The translations under genes were made by a program, and so were the position numbers. From Dyadobacter frigoris (GTDB taxonomy: Bacteria; Bacteroidota; Bacteroidia; Cytophagales; Spirosomataceae), in the NCBI RefSeq assembly GCF_005280585.1, contig NZ_SZVO01000004.1:248001-312000 (forward strand): a stretch of 64,000 nt of DNA, written 5' to 3'. Positions 9,185 through 17,519 of the stretch are shown here, piece after piece (position 1 is the stretch's first letter; every line of letters begins with the position of its first letter). Below the pieces are notes generated by a model. The model was not told where the DNA came from. It ran no database searches and was given only the letters and a program-made list of their open reading frames with translations.

Positions 9185-9904
9185 TTAAAAATATAAATCT
9201 TTTATCTTTTTTCGGCTAATAATATCCCATTCTTCAAAACGGCGCAAAGTCACAAATGAGCCAAATCGCCAATCCGTATTGACAATAACAGCACCTACAA
9301 CAAAAAGATATTTTCCTGTAAAATCCGTACTCTGAATCATATGATCAATCATTTTTCCTGATTCTTCATAAATGATATCAGTGGATTCCCTAACTGAATC
9401 TGTCGAGTTTAAAACTCTGTCTTTTTGATTAAATAGGAACTCCTGTAAAGTATGCTGCTGGTAATCGTCGGCTGGTTTTTGTCCGGATTTTATTTCATCA
9501 TTTTTTAATCGGTTAAGCGCCAGAATTGTTGCTCCGCAGCAAGTTGAATCATGATTTTGACCGACGCGAAGGATTTTTCCGGTATTTCCTTCAGCATTAA
9601 TTCCGATGTGCGGTGCATAAAAAATCATGGCGGCACCCTCTTCCGGGACATGGTGTGCAAATGCAGCCATCCCGGTTATACCCGTAAAAGGATAACCATT
9701 CAAGCCGCCAAGATTAAAGGGGCCGAGCATTTCCCTTCCTTCTGCCGGATATTCAATATTATTCACATCATCGGAACATACCGAATGAGCAAGTAAAATC
9801 TGGTCAGGGGCCAGACCATAACCAGACATACTTTTATAAATATTTAAAATAAAATCGGACGAGCTGACGGCGTTGGGATAGTGGGCCTGGACTTTATCAA
9901 GCAT
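9185..9904 (-). CDS. LCIB/LCIC-type carbonic anhydrase candidate
   Basis: This 239-residue soluble protein lacks a signal peptide. It shows the hallmark blocks of the limiting-CO2-inducible LCIB family: HSVCSDDVNN (Cys43, Asp45/46), NLGGLNGYPFTGITG, FAHHVPEEG (His84/His85), YAPHIGIN and STCCGA (Cys121/Cys122). In algal and diatom homologues a Cys-His-Cys zinc site and an Asp/Arg pair form a beta-CA-like active centre, and the spacing of Cys43, His84/85 and Cys121/122 fits that site. It lies 33 bases downstream-side of the KefG-like gene on the same strand, so pH or bicarbonate balance is a plausible joint theme. Function is inferred from motifs; some LCIB members are inactive. Confidence 0.78.
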   Translation of the reverse strand: MLDKVQAHYPNAVSSSDFILNIYKSMSGYGLAPDQILLAHSVCSDDVNNIEYPAEGREMLGPFNLGGLNGYPFTGITGMAAFAHHVPEEGAAMIFYAPHIGINAEGNTGKILRVGQNHDSTCCGATILALNRLKNDEIKSGQKPADDYQQHTLQEFLFNQKDRVLNSTDSVRESTDIIYEESGKMIDHMIQSTDFTGKYLFVVGAVIVNTDWRFGSFVTLRRFEEWDIISRKKIKDLYF

Positions 9905-10317
9905 AACAAGACAGGTTTCGGATTAGAGAAAGATTCACGATGCAAGATTTTAATTTGATATGATAATTCCTGTTTTTTACAATTGAAACTGACATTTTAG
10001 TGTGCTAAGCTGAAATTTTGAAGGGTGTAGATTTGGGTGCCGAAAATATTTTCCCCGGGAATGAATTCCCGCGCTACAATGTCAGCCATGCTTACGGCAT
10101 TTGGATTTTGGCAGAAAATAGGTTGGTTTGGATGAATTGATTTATTTTCCAAAAAACATTTCGGATTGTTTAACTTATTCATCTCTTGAAAATTCGAGGT
10201 TATTAAAACAATGCCGTAGGCATGACCGATATTGTAGCCCCGGAATTTATTCCGGGGGAAATAATTGCGAATTTGCTATCCTGAATGCCGTAGGCATGGC
10301 CGATTTAAAAGTGAGTT
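9905..10317. repeat. Intergenic region with an inverted pair of palindromic repeat elements
   Basis: This 413-base gap holds no convincing gene. Copy 1 (10036-10101) and copy 2 (10209-10274) are imperfect inverted copies of about 65 bases; copy 2 contains ATGCCGTAGGCATGACCGAT then CCCCGGAATTTATTCCGGGG, a strong hairpin. A partial third copy, GAATGCCGTAGGCATGGCC, lies at 10283-10301. Short open frames across it (such as 9997-10182, minus) merely translate the repeat. This type of element is widespread in Bacteroidota intergenic DNA and often gives rise to spurious small ORFs. Confidence 0.7.
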
Positions 10318-11091
10318 TTAAGGTGTCTCTTCAAACCATTTTTTAAATGTTGGAACGCGCTCTTTGCTAACCAGAATAAGATTAGTGGAAACAGGATAAA
10401 CACGCATCAAAAGTCTTCCGTTGAAATATAACTCAATATCTTTAATACAATCTCTTGATATAATAAACTGACGATTGGCTCGAAAGAAATTGGAAGTATC
10501 TAGTTGATTTTCAAGTTCTTCGAGCGACTTGTCCAGGATGAAACTGCGGTCATCATGAAGCATCGCCGTCACAATTCCATTCTGGATTGTGAGCCAGGCG
10601 AAATCCAGAGCTTTCAACGGAATCAATTTATCACGATACGGGACTAAAAAACTTCTTCTTGCATTCTTTTTGTTGAGGATTTGTGAATGGACAATTTCTT
10701 CAAGTACTCTGACTTTTGCGGTGGTATTTTCCTTATTAAGCTGGTAATATTTGTCCATACTAAACCGAAGCAGTTCCGGACGTATCGGTTTTAACAGATA
10801 ATCAATGCTGTTAAATTTAAAAGCACGCATTGCATACTGGTCGTGGGCAGTTGTAAAAATAACCGGACAGCCAATTGAAACCTGTTCGAAAATTTCAAAA
10901 CAAGTGCCGTCACCCAGCTGGACATCCATGAAAACCAGATCAGGCAATGCATTACTTTGCAGCCACGCAATGGCCATTTCTACACTTTCCAGCATACCAA
11001 CAACATTGGCCTGCGGATCCATTTGTTGTAAAAGACCTTTCAGGTAATTAGCCGCCGGGACTTCGTCTTCAATGATTAATATATTTGTCAT
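10318..11091 (-). CDS. LytTR-type response regulator
   Basis: This 257-residue protein has an N-terminal receiver domain (residues about 3-120) with the acidic pair EDE at 8-10 and the phospho-acceptor Asp56 in LVFMDVQLGDG. Its C-terminal LytTR DNA-binding domain (about 155-250) contains FFRANRQFIISRDCIKDIE. It overlaps the upstream kinase gene by four bases (ATGA), the standard arrangement for a LytS/LytR pair. Targets are unknown. All residues expected for an active receiver are present, in contrast to the two pseudo-receiver proteins upstream in the same cluster. Confidence 0.92.
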   Translation of the reverse strand: MTNILIIEDEVPAANYLKGLLQQMDPQANVVGMLESVEMAIAWLQSNALPDLVFMDVQLGDGTCFEIFEQVSIGCPVIFTTAHDQYAMRAFKFNSIDYLLKPIRPELLRFSMDKYYQLNKENTTAKVRVLEEIVHSQILNKKNARRSFLVPYRDKLIPLKALDFAWLTIQNGIVTAMLHDDRSFILDKSLEELENQLDTSNFFRANRQFIISRDCIKDIELYFNGRLLMRVYPVSTNLILVSKERVPTFKKWFEETP

Positions 11092-12128
11092 GGAGATTCG
11101 ATTAAAGGGACTTTGACTAAAAATTGTTGCGCATCGTGGATTTGGGAAGTTTCTTTCCCTGTTTGCAGGCGATAGCGTGCATCCAGATTTTGTAAACCTA
11201 TCCCGCTGCTTGCAACATTTGTTTTCTTGGTAATAGAATTTATGACCAGCAACTGTTTCTCGGCTTCATCCAGTTTTACTTCAATTTGAAGAATATGATT
11301 GGAGGTAATTACATTGTGTTTGATTGCATTTTCGATCAGGATTTGTAGCGAAAGCGGAATAATATACCATTCACGGGTCGTTTCTACATTATCAAATTTG
11401 TACATCAGCTTATCTCCAAACCGAGCTTTATGAAGTGCCAGATAAGAGCGGGCAATGTCAAGTTCGTCCGACAATTGAACAACATTCTGATTCTGGATTT
11501 TCAGGTTATAGCGAAGAATATCCGAAAGATCATGAACAATTCTCTGGGCTTCTTCCGGATTGCTGGCGATGGAAATATTCAGGATATTAAGTGCGTTGAA
11601 CAAAAAATGCGGATTTAACTGATGTCTTAACGCGTCCAGCTGAGTTTTTAATTTTTCTCTTTTGAGTTGTTCATTTTCCAGATTGATCTGATAATTTCTT
11701 TGATCTACTTCCAGAAAATCACCAAAAACCCGGATTGCCAACAATACTAAAATATTGTATCCAAAAGTTACCTCATTAAAGAAAAAAATATTTTTTTGGG
11801 AATTTAAAGTTAAAAGCTGGAACTGAAATAAAAGTTCGGTCAGGACAAAAAATAGAATAAGAGATAAGAAGATTTTGACATACGTTTTTTGCCTGTTGAA
11901 CCATCCCGGAATATTGCAAATATGAAATAAATACAGATTGCTGAAAATCCAGGAAAATAAGAAATTAGATATCAGCTGAACACCCAAATATGCCAGCCCA
12001 AACCCTTCGACCGTTGGAGATGGAGAAGAATTGATGATCAGAAATAACCAGGGAACGCTAATAAACAAGCTCCAAATAATACAGAACCGCCAGGCAAGTG
12101 CCACACCTTTGTCATAGAGAATTTTCAT
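11088..12128 (-). CDS. LytS-type sensor histidine kinase
   Basis: This 346-residue membrane kinase has about four hydrophobic segments in residues 10-135, a short coiled coil (140-168) and a His_kinase (PF06580-type) domain with the phospho-acceptor His174 in HQLNPHFLFNALN. The catalytic part contains the N-box region LIENAIKHNV and a GIGLQNLDARY glycine block. The family phosphorylates the LytTR regulator encoded immediately after it. No recognisable extracellular sensor domain is present. The two GAF proteins just upstream may be regulators or inputs; the gap to the nearer one is one base. Confidence 0.9.
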   Translation of the reverse strand: MKILYDKGVALAWRFCIIWSLFISVPWLFLIINSSPSPTVEGFGLAYLGVQLISNFLFSWIFSNLYLFHICNIPGWFNRQKTYVKIFLSLILFFVLTELLFQFQLLTLNSQKNIFFFNEVTFGYNILVLLAIRVFGDFLEVDQRNYQINLENEQLKREKLKTQLDALRHQLNPHFLFNALNILNISIASNPEEAQRIVHDLSDILRYNLKIQNQNVVQLSDELDIARSYLALHKARFGDKLMYKFDNVETTREWYIIPLSLQILIENAIKHNVITSNHILQIEVKLDEAEKQLLVINSITKKTNVASSGIGLQNLDARYRLQTGKETSQIHDAQQFLVKVPLIESP

Positions 12129-12129
12129 A

Positions 12130-13110
12130 CTATGCGGCCGGTGTCACTTGTAAAGGGTTCGTTTCGAATCTCAGAGGTTTCTCTTTTTGAATATGTTTTT
12201 CATGAATTAATGTACAAACGGACTGAATCAACCCAATTTCATCTATTGTCCATTCCCGTTGATTCATGGTATCTTCCAAACCCAGAAATCCTGCCCATTG
12301 TTTTTTGTAAAAAAATGGAACCGCAAGAATGGATTGAATGTCGCGATTTTGAAACATTTGCTGCTCGCCTTCCGGTAGTTCTTTCAACAGATTTGCAACC
12401 GGCTGACGGTTTTCGAAAAGTTTGTCCCAGCGTTTGAAATAAGGATACCAGGCAGAAGAAGAATTCGCCAGATAAGTTTTATCCTGGTTGTAAACTCCGG
12501 GTGCGCGGTATTCATTGGTTTTAACAATACCAAAAAAAGTGTCGGGAAGTGTCACTTTTTGACAAATATAAGAGCGGCTCACATCCAGCGCTTCGGTCAA
12601 AAGATTTAGCGTATTCATGACACAGCATTCTTTTTCACTTTTAAAATTGAAGGACGTCAATTCTTCCTGACATCTGGCCAATACTTTTTCGTGAAAACTT
12701 TGCTTGTTCTGATCAATTTGGGCGAGACGTATCAAAGCATTTTGCTGCCATTTGGCCAGTGTCGTCTCCATGGCTTCAAGCCAGGAAGTTTTGTTGGCAC
12801 TCGTGATATAAAAGTTGGTAGCAAGAATGGACAAAGCTTTGTCGGCATTAACCGGACACACACCCTCGGCCATTACAAGACACGGAATCTGATTTCCTAA
12901 AACACTTACAAGATCAGACACTTGTCCGTCCGGAAGTGTGCAATTCGATATAACGAGGTCAAATTTGTCGTGGTAGCAAGCCTGAAGCGCCAACTGCTTG
13001 GTAGCGGCGATTTTAATTTTGTAAATATAACCTGCCGCACTGAGAGACTCGACAATAAGGCTCTGCCATTCATTTCGAATTGAAACGATTAGTAATTTTA
13101 AGGGTTCCAT
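12130..13110 (-). CDS. Pseudo-receiver plus GAF domain protein
   Basis: The start is placed at 13110 (326 residues, MEPLKLLIVS), matching the start of the paralogue upstream; a longer frame begins at 13146. Residues about 1-120 have the order of a response-regulator receiver, but the acidic pair is replaced (IVSIR) and the phosphorylation Asp is Asn56 (VISNCTLPDG), so it should not be phosphorylated. Residues about 160-320 resemble a GAF domain with a QSILAVPFFYKKQWAGFLGL core. It ends 1 base before the LytS kinase gene. It probably supplies ligand or redox sensing to that system, which is inference. No DNA-binding domain is seen. Confidence 0.75.
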   Translation of the reverse strand: MEPLKLLIVSIRNEWQSLIVESLSAAGYIYKIKIAATKQLALQACYHDKFDLVISNCTLPDGQVSDLVSVLGNQIPCLVMAEGVCPVNADKALSILATNFYITSANKTSWLEAMETTLAKWQQNALIRLAQIDQNKQSFHEKVLARCQEELTSFNFKSEKECCVMNTLNLLTEALDVSRSYICQKVTLPDTFFGIVKTNEYRAPGVYNQDKTYLANSSSAWYPYFKRWDKLFENRQPVANLLKELPEGEQQMFQNRDIQSILAVPFFYKKQWAGFLGLEDTMNQREWTIDEIGLIQSVCTLIHEKHIQKEKPLRFETNPLQVTPAA

Positions 13111-13268
13111 GAAGTTAATCTTTACGTTGGTCGGGTTCAAAACCACTATATAAAAATACTGGGATTGTCAATGTGAAAAATAGCGAAGCTATACGATTGT
13201 ACGGCATGAAGATCACTATTGTTGCGTAAAAAATGTTTTATTTAACAGGAACTTCTGCTTTGATTTTG

Positions 13269-14213
13269 TCAGGAGTTGTTTTTAAGAAAAACCGGGGAGA
13301 TATGAAAATGCATATGTTTTTCATGAATCAATTCTGACACAGATTTCAGAAAACTGATTTCAGAATTGGACCAATCTCTTGGATGCATACTGTCCTCAAA
13401 ACCAATGAATCCATCCCAGCTTTCTTTATATGAAATAGGAATGGCCAGAAAAGATTGCATATCTCTTGTTTGCCACCAGGATTTTTGGTCAGCTTCCAAA
13501 GCTGAATATTTTATCTGAACAGGTTTTTGTGCGGAAAAAGAGCTGTCCCAGCTTTTATAGTAAGGATAGTCTGTATTAGAATTTTTTCTGTTTTTTGACG
13601 CAACGCCGGGAGCACATACTTCTAGTGTCTGGACAATTTCCGTAACATGATTGGCCGCTCCGTATTTCCGGCAGATATAAACCCGGCTGATATCGAGTAC
13701 TTCACGGAGTAGATCAAGGGTATTCAATACTGCATTTTCTGTGGATTCATTTGCCGGCGATAGTTCTTCTGCACAGCGCAAGAGGGCTCTTTCAAAAAGA
13801 TTATTATAATTTTGATTGAATAGCGCAATACGCTCCTTGGCAGCGTTTTCCCAGATTGCCATGGTATTTTCAAGATGCGTAAGCCAGGAAATTTGTTCAG
13901 AGCAGCTTATATAATAATTCGTCTCAGGAATAAAAAGTATCGATTCTGCCGTGAAAGGGCATTTTCCTTCTGCCATTACCAGGCAGGGAAGCAAGTCTCC
14001 AAGCACGCTGACAAGATCAGTTACCGGCCCGTCAGACAGTTTGCAGTTAGAAATCAATATGTCGAATTTTTTCTCACCACAAGCTTGCAATGCATTCTGT
14101 TTGCTATCCGCATGGGTAATTTTAAAGCTGTAATTTGCTTCGGCAAGTGAGTTCTCAATCAGGGTTTGAGATTTTCCTTTTAACGATACTACCAATAATT
14201 GCAAGGGTTCCAT
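13269..14213 (-). CDS. Pseudo-receiver plus GAF domain protein (paralogue)
   Basis: This 314-residue protein is a close paralogue of the next gene, with the same MEPL-QLLVVS start, the same Asn56 in place of the phospho-acceptor Asp (ILISNCKLSDG) and the same GAF-like C-terminal half with QSFLAIPISYKESWDGFIGF. Shared motifs such as LVSVLGDLLPCLVMAEG show recent duplication. It heads a four-gene minus-strand cluster with its paralogue, a LytS kinase and a LytTR regulator, and a good promoter candidate precedes it. Molecular role unknown; conserved degeneracy in both copies suggests a phosphorylation-independent signalling module. Confidence 0.75.
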   Translation of the reverse strand: MEPLQLLVVSLKGKSQTLIENSLAEANYSFKITHADSKQNALQACGEKKFDILISNCKLSDGPVTDLVSVLGDLLPCLVMAEGKCPFTAESILFIPETNYYISCSEQISWLTHLENTMAIWENAAKERIALFNQNYNNLFERALLRCAEELSPANESTENAVLNTLDLLREVLDISRVYICRKYGAANHVTEIVQTLEVCAPGVASKNRKNSNTDYPYYKSWDSSFSAQKPVQIKYSALEADQKSWWQTRDMQSFLAIPISYKESWDGFIGFEDSMHPRDWSNSEISFLKSVSELIHEKHMHFHISPVFLKNNS

Positions 14214-14240
14214 TGAGTGAATTTATAAGGGTTTACGTAT

Positions 14241-14262
14241 TTGGAACGGGTTATCGTTCCAA
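14241..14262. promoter_or_regulatory. Perfect inverted repeat in the leader of the pseudo-receiver/GAF operon
   Basis: TTGGAACG at 14241-14248 and CGTTCCAA at 14255-14262 are exact 8-base inverted arms around a 6-base spacer, ending 28 bases before the start codon at 14213. It could be an operator for a dimeric regulator or a leader hairpin that limits ribosome access. No second copy was noticed in the window. Confidence 0.4.
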
Positions 14263-14392
14263 ACAGATATATTTTATTTTCAGTCTAATGTGTGCAGGGT
14301 AACAGATCGATTATTGTCGACAGTCAGATCAATAAAAAAACGAAATGGCTAATATTATATGTGAAAGGTGTCGGTGACGTGTGTATGTAATA

Positions 14393-14421
14393 CAAAGATA
14401 GCAGAGTCCTTAAATTTTCAA
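14393..14421 (-). promoter_or_regulatory. Bacteroidota-type promoter for the pseudo-receiver/LytS/LytTR operon
   Basis: On the minus strand TATCTTTG (14393-14400) matches TAnnTTTG exactly, with TTG (14419-14421) 18 bases upstream, the expected -33/-7 spacing. It lies about 180 bases before the first gene of the cluster and implies a long leader that includes the inverted repeat at 14241-14262. The rest of the 14214-14536 gap shows nothing further. Confidence 0.5.
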
Positions 14422-14536
14422 TTATAATTTCCTGAAAAAAGGAAAGGAAAATCTTGATTTTTTCAAACTTCCCGTGCTATCTCTCACTACGCCAATATGT
14501 GCGTTTCGGGCTATCAGGCAAATGAATTTAAATATT

Positions 14537-15538
14537 TTACATCAAAATATTATCGATGGCTTCAATCGGAAGCGGTATTTTTTCTTCGTTCAGCATATCC
14601 CTTAAATCCGTTTCTATAATCCTGCAAATGGCGGTCATGGGGACGTCGTTAATTGCATTTTCAAAAGGATTTTCACTGGTATCACCCACAACTTCCATTG
14701 TGTGAAATATCCAGGCAATGACTACGTATAAAGGAATTCCCAACCAGACAGCACCTCCGGGAAGTTTGGCAAATTCGGTAAGCAATCCGAATGGTAAAAT
14801 CAGGATAAATAACCAGACAAACAATTTGCTGTAATAAGCGTATTGCCTTGGAAACGGAAAACTTTTTATAGCCTCACAAGCACCCTGATGATTATAGAAT
14901 TCCTGAACCAACTCCATTAAACGGCGATGTCCTATTTCGGAGATAAATCCTTGTTCAGCCAGTTGAGTTATCCGCGCCGTCTGCTTTTTCATAATTTGCG
15001 TTGCAACATTTCTTTTTCCGGCATAACTTTCCGCCTCAATTTCAGGAACAAATTCCAGTAATATTCTCGTAATATCTGACGAAACCTGGGCATGGTTATC
15101 CGTGCCCACTACCTGGTGCGCAACGGTACTGGTATCTCCCCAGACACTTTTCCGGCGAAGTTGAACGCGAACTGTGTTTAGATAAGCAATATGTCGATAT
15201 AATATTTCTTCTTTAATGAGGGCTGTTTCATCGGGTGAAAGATCCGTTGATTTTATGAAGGCAGTTATATAAGCGCCAAAGCTGCGGCTTGCATTGGTCA
15301 TTCCTCCCCAGAAACGCCTGGCGTCCCATAACCTGGAATACGAAGCATTATTTTTAAATCCGACAGAAAAGGCAACAGCCGTACCTATAAGTCCGATGGG
15401 AACAAAAGAAACGCCGATGTGAATTTCAAAATAGAAATGAAAGAGGAAGAGAATGCTGGAATAGATAAGGAAAAACAAAACGGAACGCCATGAAAACTTG
15501 ACAATAAGGTTCAGTTTGATTTCTCTGGCGGTATACAT
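14537..15538 (-). CDS. Bestrophin-family anion channel
   Basis: This 333-residue membrane protein has the bacterial bestrophin (UPF0187) signature. There are hydrophobic segments at about 17-60 and 225-275, with FKNNASYSRLWDARRFWGG after the second helix and SENPFENAINDVPM near the C-terminus, the conserved acidic cluster that in bestrophins lines the calcium-binding or pore-stabilising region. Bacterial homologues form pentameric channels, some cation- and some anion-selective, so ion preference cannot be assigned. It is a single gene with 588 bases of non-coding DNA on its upstream side. Confidence 0.88.
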   Translation of the reverse strand: MYTAREIKLNLIVKFSWRSVLFFLIYSSILFLFHFYFEIHIGVSFVPIGLIGTAVAFSVGFKNNASYSRLWDARRFWGGMTNASRSFGAYITAFIKSTDLSPDETALIKEEILYRHIAYLNTVRVQLRRKSVWGDTSTVAHQVVGTDNHAQVSSDITRILLEFVPEIEAESYAGKRNVATQIMKKQTARITQLAEQGFISEIGHRRLMELVQEFYNHQGACEAIKSFPFPRQYAYYSKLFVWLFILILPFGLLTEFAKLPGGAVWLGIPLYVVIAWIFHTMEVVGDTSENPFENAINDVPMTAICRIIETDLRDMLNEEKIPLPIEAIDNILM

Positions 15539-16126
15539 TTTTCGTAACGTTAATAATGTGGCTTAGTTATGGAATCATCGGTACAAATTTTTAATTTCAC
15601 TAACGTTTTCCGGCAGGTTTGATCCTCAGGCTGAAAACATGACACTTGAAGCAGATCATTCCGGCCCTGAAATCTTTCTTCAGATATCATGGTTCTTTAG
15701 CACTGGTTATTTATTTTCGTTTTTGATTTATATCAATATAAATTATTGAAAAATAACTATTATACTTGATCTGTTGCCGCTTTTTTGTTGTTTGTTAATT
15801 ATAGGTAATATTAGCTTTGGTAAAATATTATTTTATTAATTGGCTTATAATCAAATGAAATACTGTCTTTTTGGTTTAAAATTAAGTTAATGTTAAGGTG
15901 TCGTAACTTCAATTACGCATACAGAAGGTTTGAAGTACCAAATCAACAGGTTCAGGTTTATTTTTGTCAGTTTCAGCAATGATTTGTATCAGCTCAGAAA
16001 TTTTAGTCAGGATATTTACAACAGAATCTACGCAAAAGCTAATTAGAATAGCACAGCATGGCTTCTCTTTACTGTTCAATAATCAGTAATGTTTTAAACG
16101 TTAAACCCTGAAAAACTTCATTTCCA
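15539..16126. other. 588-base non-coding gap upstream of the 22-gene plus-strand block
   Basis: No coding frame of interest, RNA gene or strong hairpin was recognised. The gap is AT-rich in its middle. It separates the divergent bestrophin gene from the first SnoaL-like gene and contains the promoter candidate at 15791-15819. The long leader this implies, about 300 bases, has no visible structure by eye. Confidence 0.5.
15791..15819 (+). promoter_or_regulatory. Bacteroidota-type promoter candidate for the SnoaL/ThDP block
   Basis: TTTG at 15791-15794 and TAGCTTTG at 15812-15819 (exact TAnnTTTG) are separated by 17 bases, close to the consensus spacing. It is the best match found in the gap before the first gene of the long plus-strand block at 16127. 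Confidence 0.4.
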
Positions 16127-16990
16127 ATGAGCGCGAACAAGTCCCTTGCACGTCGTTATTTTTATCAGATCATGAATGGAATGAATGCGGAAACAGCGCA
16201 TGAAATTCTTTCAGAAGATTTTGTCTTCACATTACCAACGCATCCTGAACCTTTCCACGGGCCAGACGGATTTTTAGGTTTGGTTTCTATGCTCCACGGA
16301 TCTTTTCCCGATTTTTACATCAATCCACAAGAAATGATGGCTGGCGGCGACTGGGTTGTTACCCGCTGGGTCGGTGGCGGGACTCATTCCGGTTCACCAC
16401 TTTTAACTGTCAAAGGAAATGTCGAAGCCACCGGCCGTTTTTTCGAAATTGACGGAATGACCTGGCATACGATTAAAGATGGGAAAATTGTTGAGTCTAT
16501 CGGTCACGAAGATACACTTGGATTGATGCTTCAATTAGGTGTTTTGCCAAGTGAAGCAAAAACAGCGCAACCTGATCTCGCTGCTAACGAAATTCTGGCA
16601 ACCCGTTATTTTGAAGAAATCATGAGTCAGGGCAAACTGGAAGTAATCGAAGAAATCCTTGATCCGGAATTTGCTTTTATTATTCCTACACAGCCAGAGC
16701 CAATAAAAGGTTATGAAGCTTTCACCGGTTTTGTTAAATATCTGCACAATGCTTTCCCGGACATTAAGTTTACGGTAATGCGCCAGACTTCGGAAGGCAA
16801 TAAAGTAGCGTCGCGGTGGAGCATTGCAGGAACACACCAAGGAGAATTCTTAGGAGTTCCCGCTTCCGGAAATCACCTGATCGACTATGGTATTGATATT
16901 TTCACCATCAAAAACGGTAAAATATTTTCGGTTCATGTGAATGAAAATGATTTTGGATTGATGCAGCAATTAGGCGCCATTCCATCCTGA
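16127..16990 (+). CDS. Tandem two-domain SnoaL-like (NTF2-fold) protein
   Basis: This 287-residue soluble protein is built of two homologous SnoaL/ester-cyclase-like NTF2-fold domains (about 1-145 and 150-287). Each starts with an ARRYFYQIM/ATRYFEEIM helix, has a PTxPEP strand and a FPDF/FPDI strand, and ends with a closing (E/N)D(T/F)LGLMxQLG motif. The same closing motif occurs in the next two genes, so the array arose by repeated duplication. The fold binds small hydrophobic ligands and includes polyketide cyclases and hydrolases, but no specific reaction can be assigned. It is first in a long unidirectional run of genes. Confidence 0.82.
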   Translation: MSANKSLARRYFYQIMNGMNAETAHEILSEDFVFTLPTHPEPFHGPDGFLGLVSMLHGSFPDFYINPQEMMAGGDWVVTRWVGGGTHSGSPLLTVKGNVEATGRFFEIDGMTWHTIKDGKIVESIGHEDTLGLMLQLGVLPSEAKTAQPDLAANEILATRYFEEIMSQGKLEVIEEILDPEFAFIIPTQPEPIKGYEAFTGFVKYLHNAFPDIKFTVMRQTSEGNKVASRWSIAGTHQGEFLGVPASGNHLIDYGIDIFTIKNGKIFSVHVNENDFGLMQQLGAIPS

Positions 16991-17024
16991 TCAGTTATTC
17001 TCCTCTTCTAAAAACTTCACTGTT

Positions 17025-17438
17025 ATGTCTGAATTAGAAAAAAACAAAGCCATAGTACGTCGTTACTGGTTCGAACTTTGGAACGAAAAGCGATTTGAAG
17101 TACTTGACGAAATCGCGATTGAAAACGTCGTTTTTCATTTTCCCCAAGGCCAGGCGCATCAGCCTGCAACTTTGAAAATCTGGTTTGAAACCGCCCTGAT
17201 AGCTTTCCCGGATGTTCATTTTACATTGCATGATGAATTGGCAGAAGGTGACAAAGTAGTAAGCCGCTGGTCGTACGAAGCCACAAATACAGGGAAATTT
17301 CTTGGACGTGAAACTACGAGCTTGAAGGTAACCGATTTAGGAATTGATATTTTCCGTATTGAAAACGATAAAATCGTAGAAATGTGGGTCGCTCAGGACA
17401 GTCTGGGTTTGTTGCAGCAATTAAAAGTGCTTCAATAA
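17025..17438 (+). CDS. SnoaL-like (NTF2-fold) protein
   Basis: This 137-residue single-domain member of the same array has an IVRRYWFELWNEKRFEVLDE helix, the central FPDVHFTLHDELAEGDKVVS strand pair, TDLGIDIFRIENDKIVE and the closing DSLGLLQQL motif shared with its neighbours. It lies 34 bases after the two-domain paralogue. The fold suggests ligand binding or cyclase/hydratase chemistry; the actual substrate is unknown. It has no signal peptide, so it is cytoplasmic. Confidence 0.8.
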   Translation: MSELEKNKAIVRRYWFELWNEKRFEVLDEIAIENVVFHFPQGQAHQPATLKIWFETALIAFPDVHFTLHDELAEGDKVVSRWSYEATNTGKFLGRETTSLKVTDLGIDIFRIENDKIVEMWVAQDSLGLLQQLKVLQ

Positions 17439-17519
17439 CAATTCTGGTTTTCCCAATCATTTCCCTTTTACTCCAGCAATTTTACAAAGACCACAACAAT
17501 CCTTTAATTGATAAAAACC

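Noticed and set aside
9997..10346. Small open frames (61 and 72 residues) on both strands between 9997 and 10346
   Set aside because: Their translations cover the palindromic repeat itself (NAV-MAD and EFIPG segments typical of translated repeats) and show no independent coding signal.
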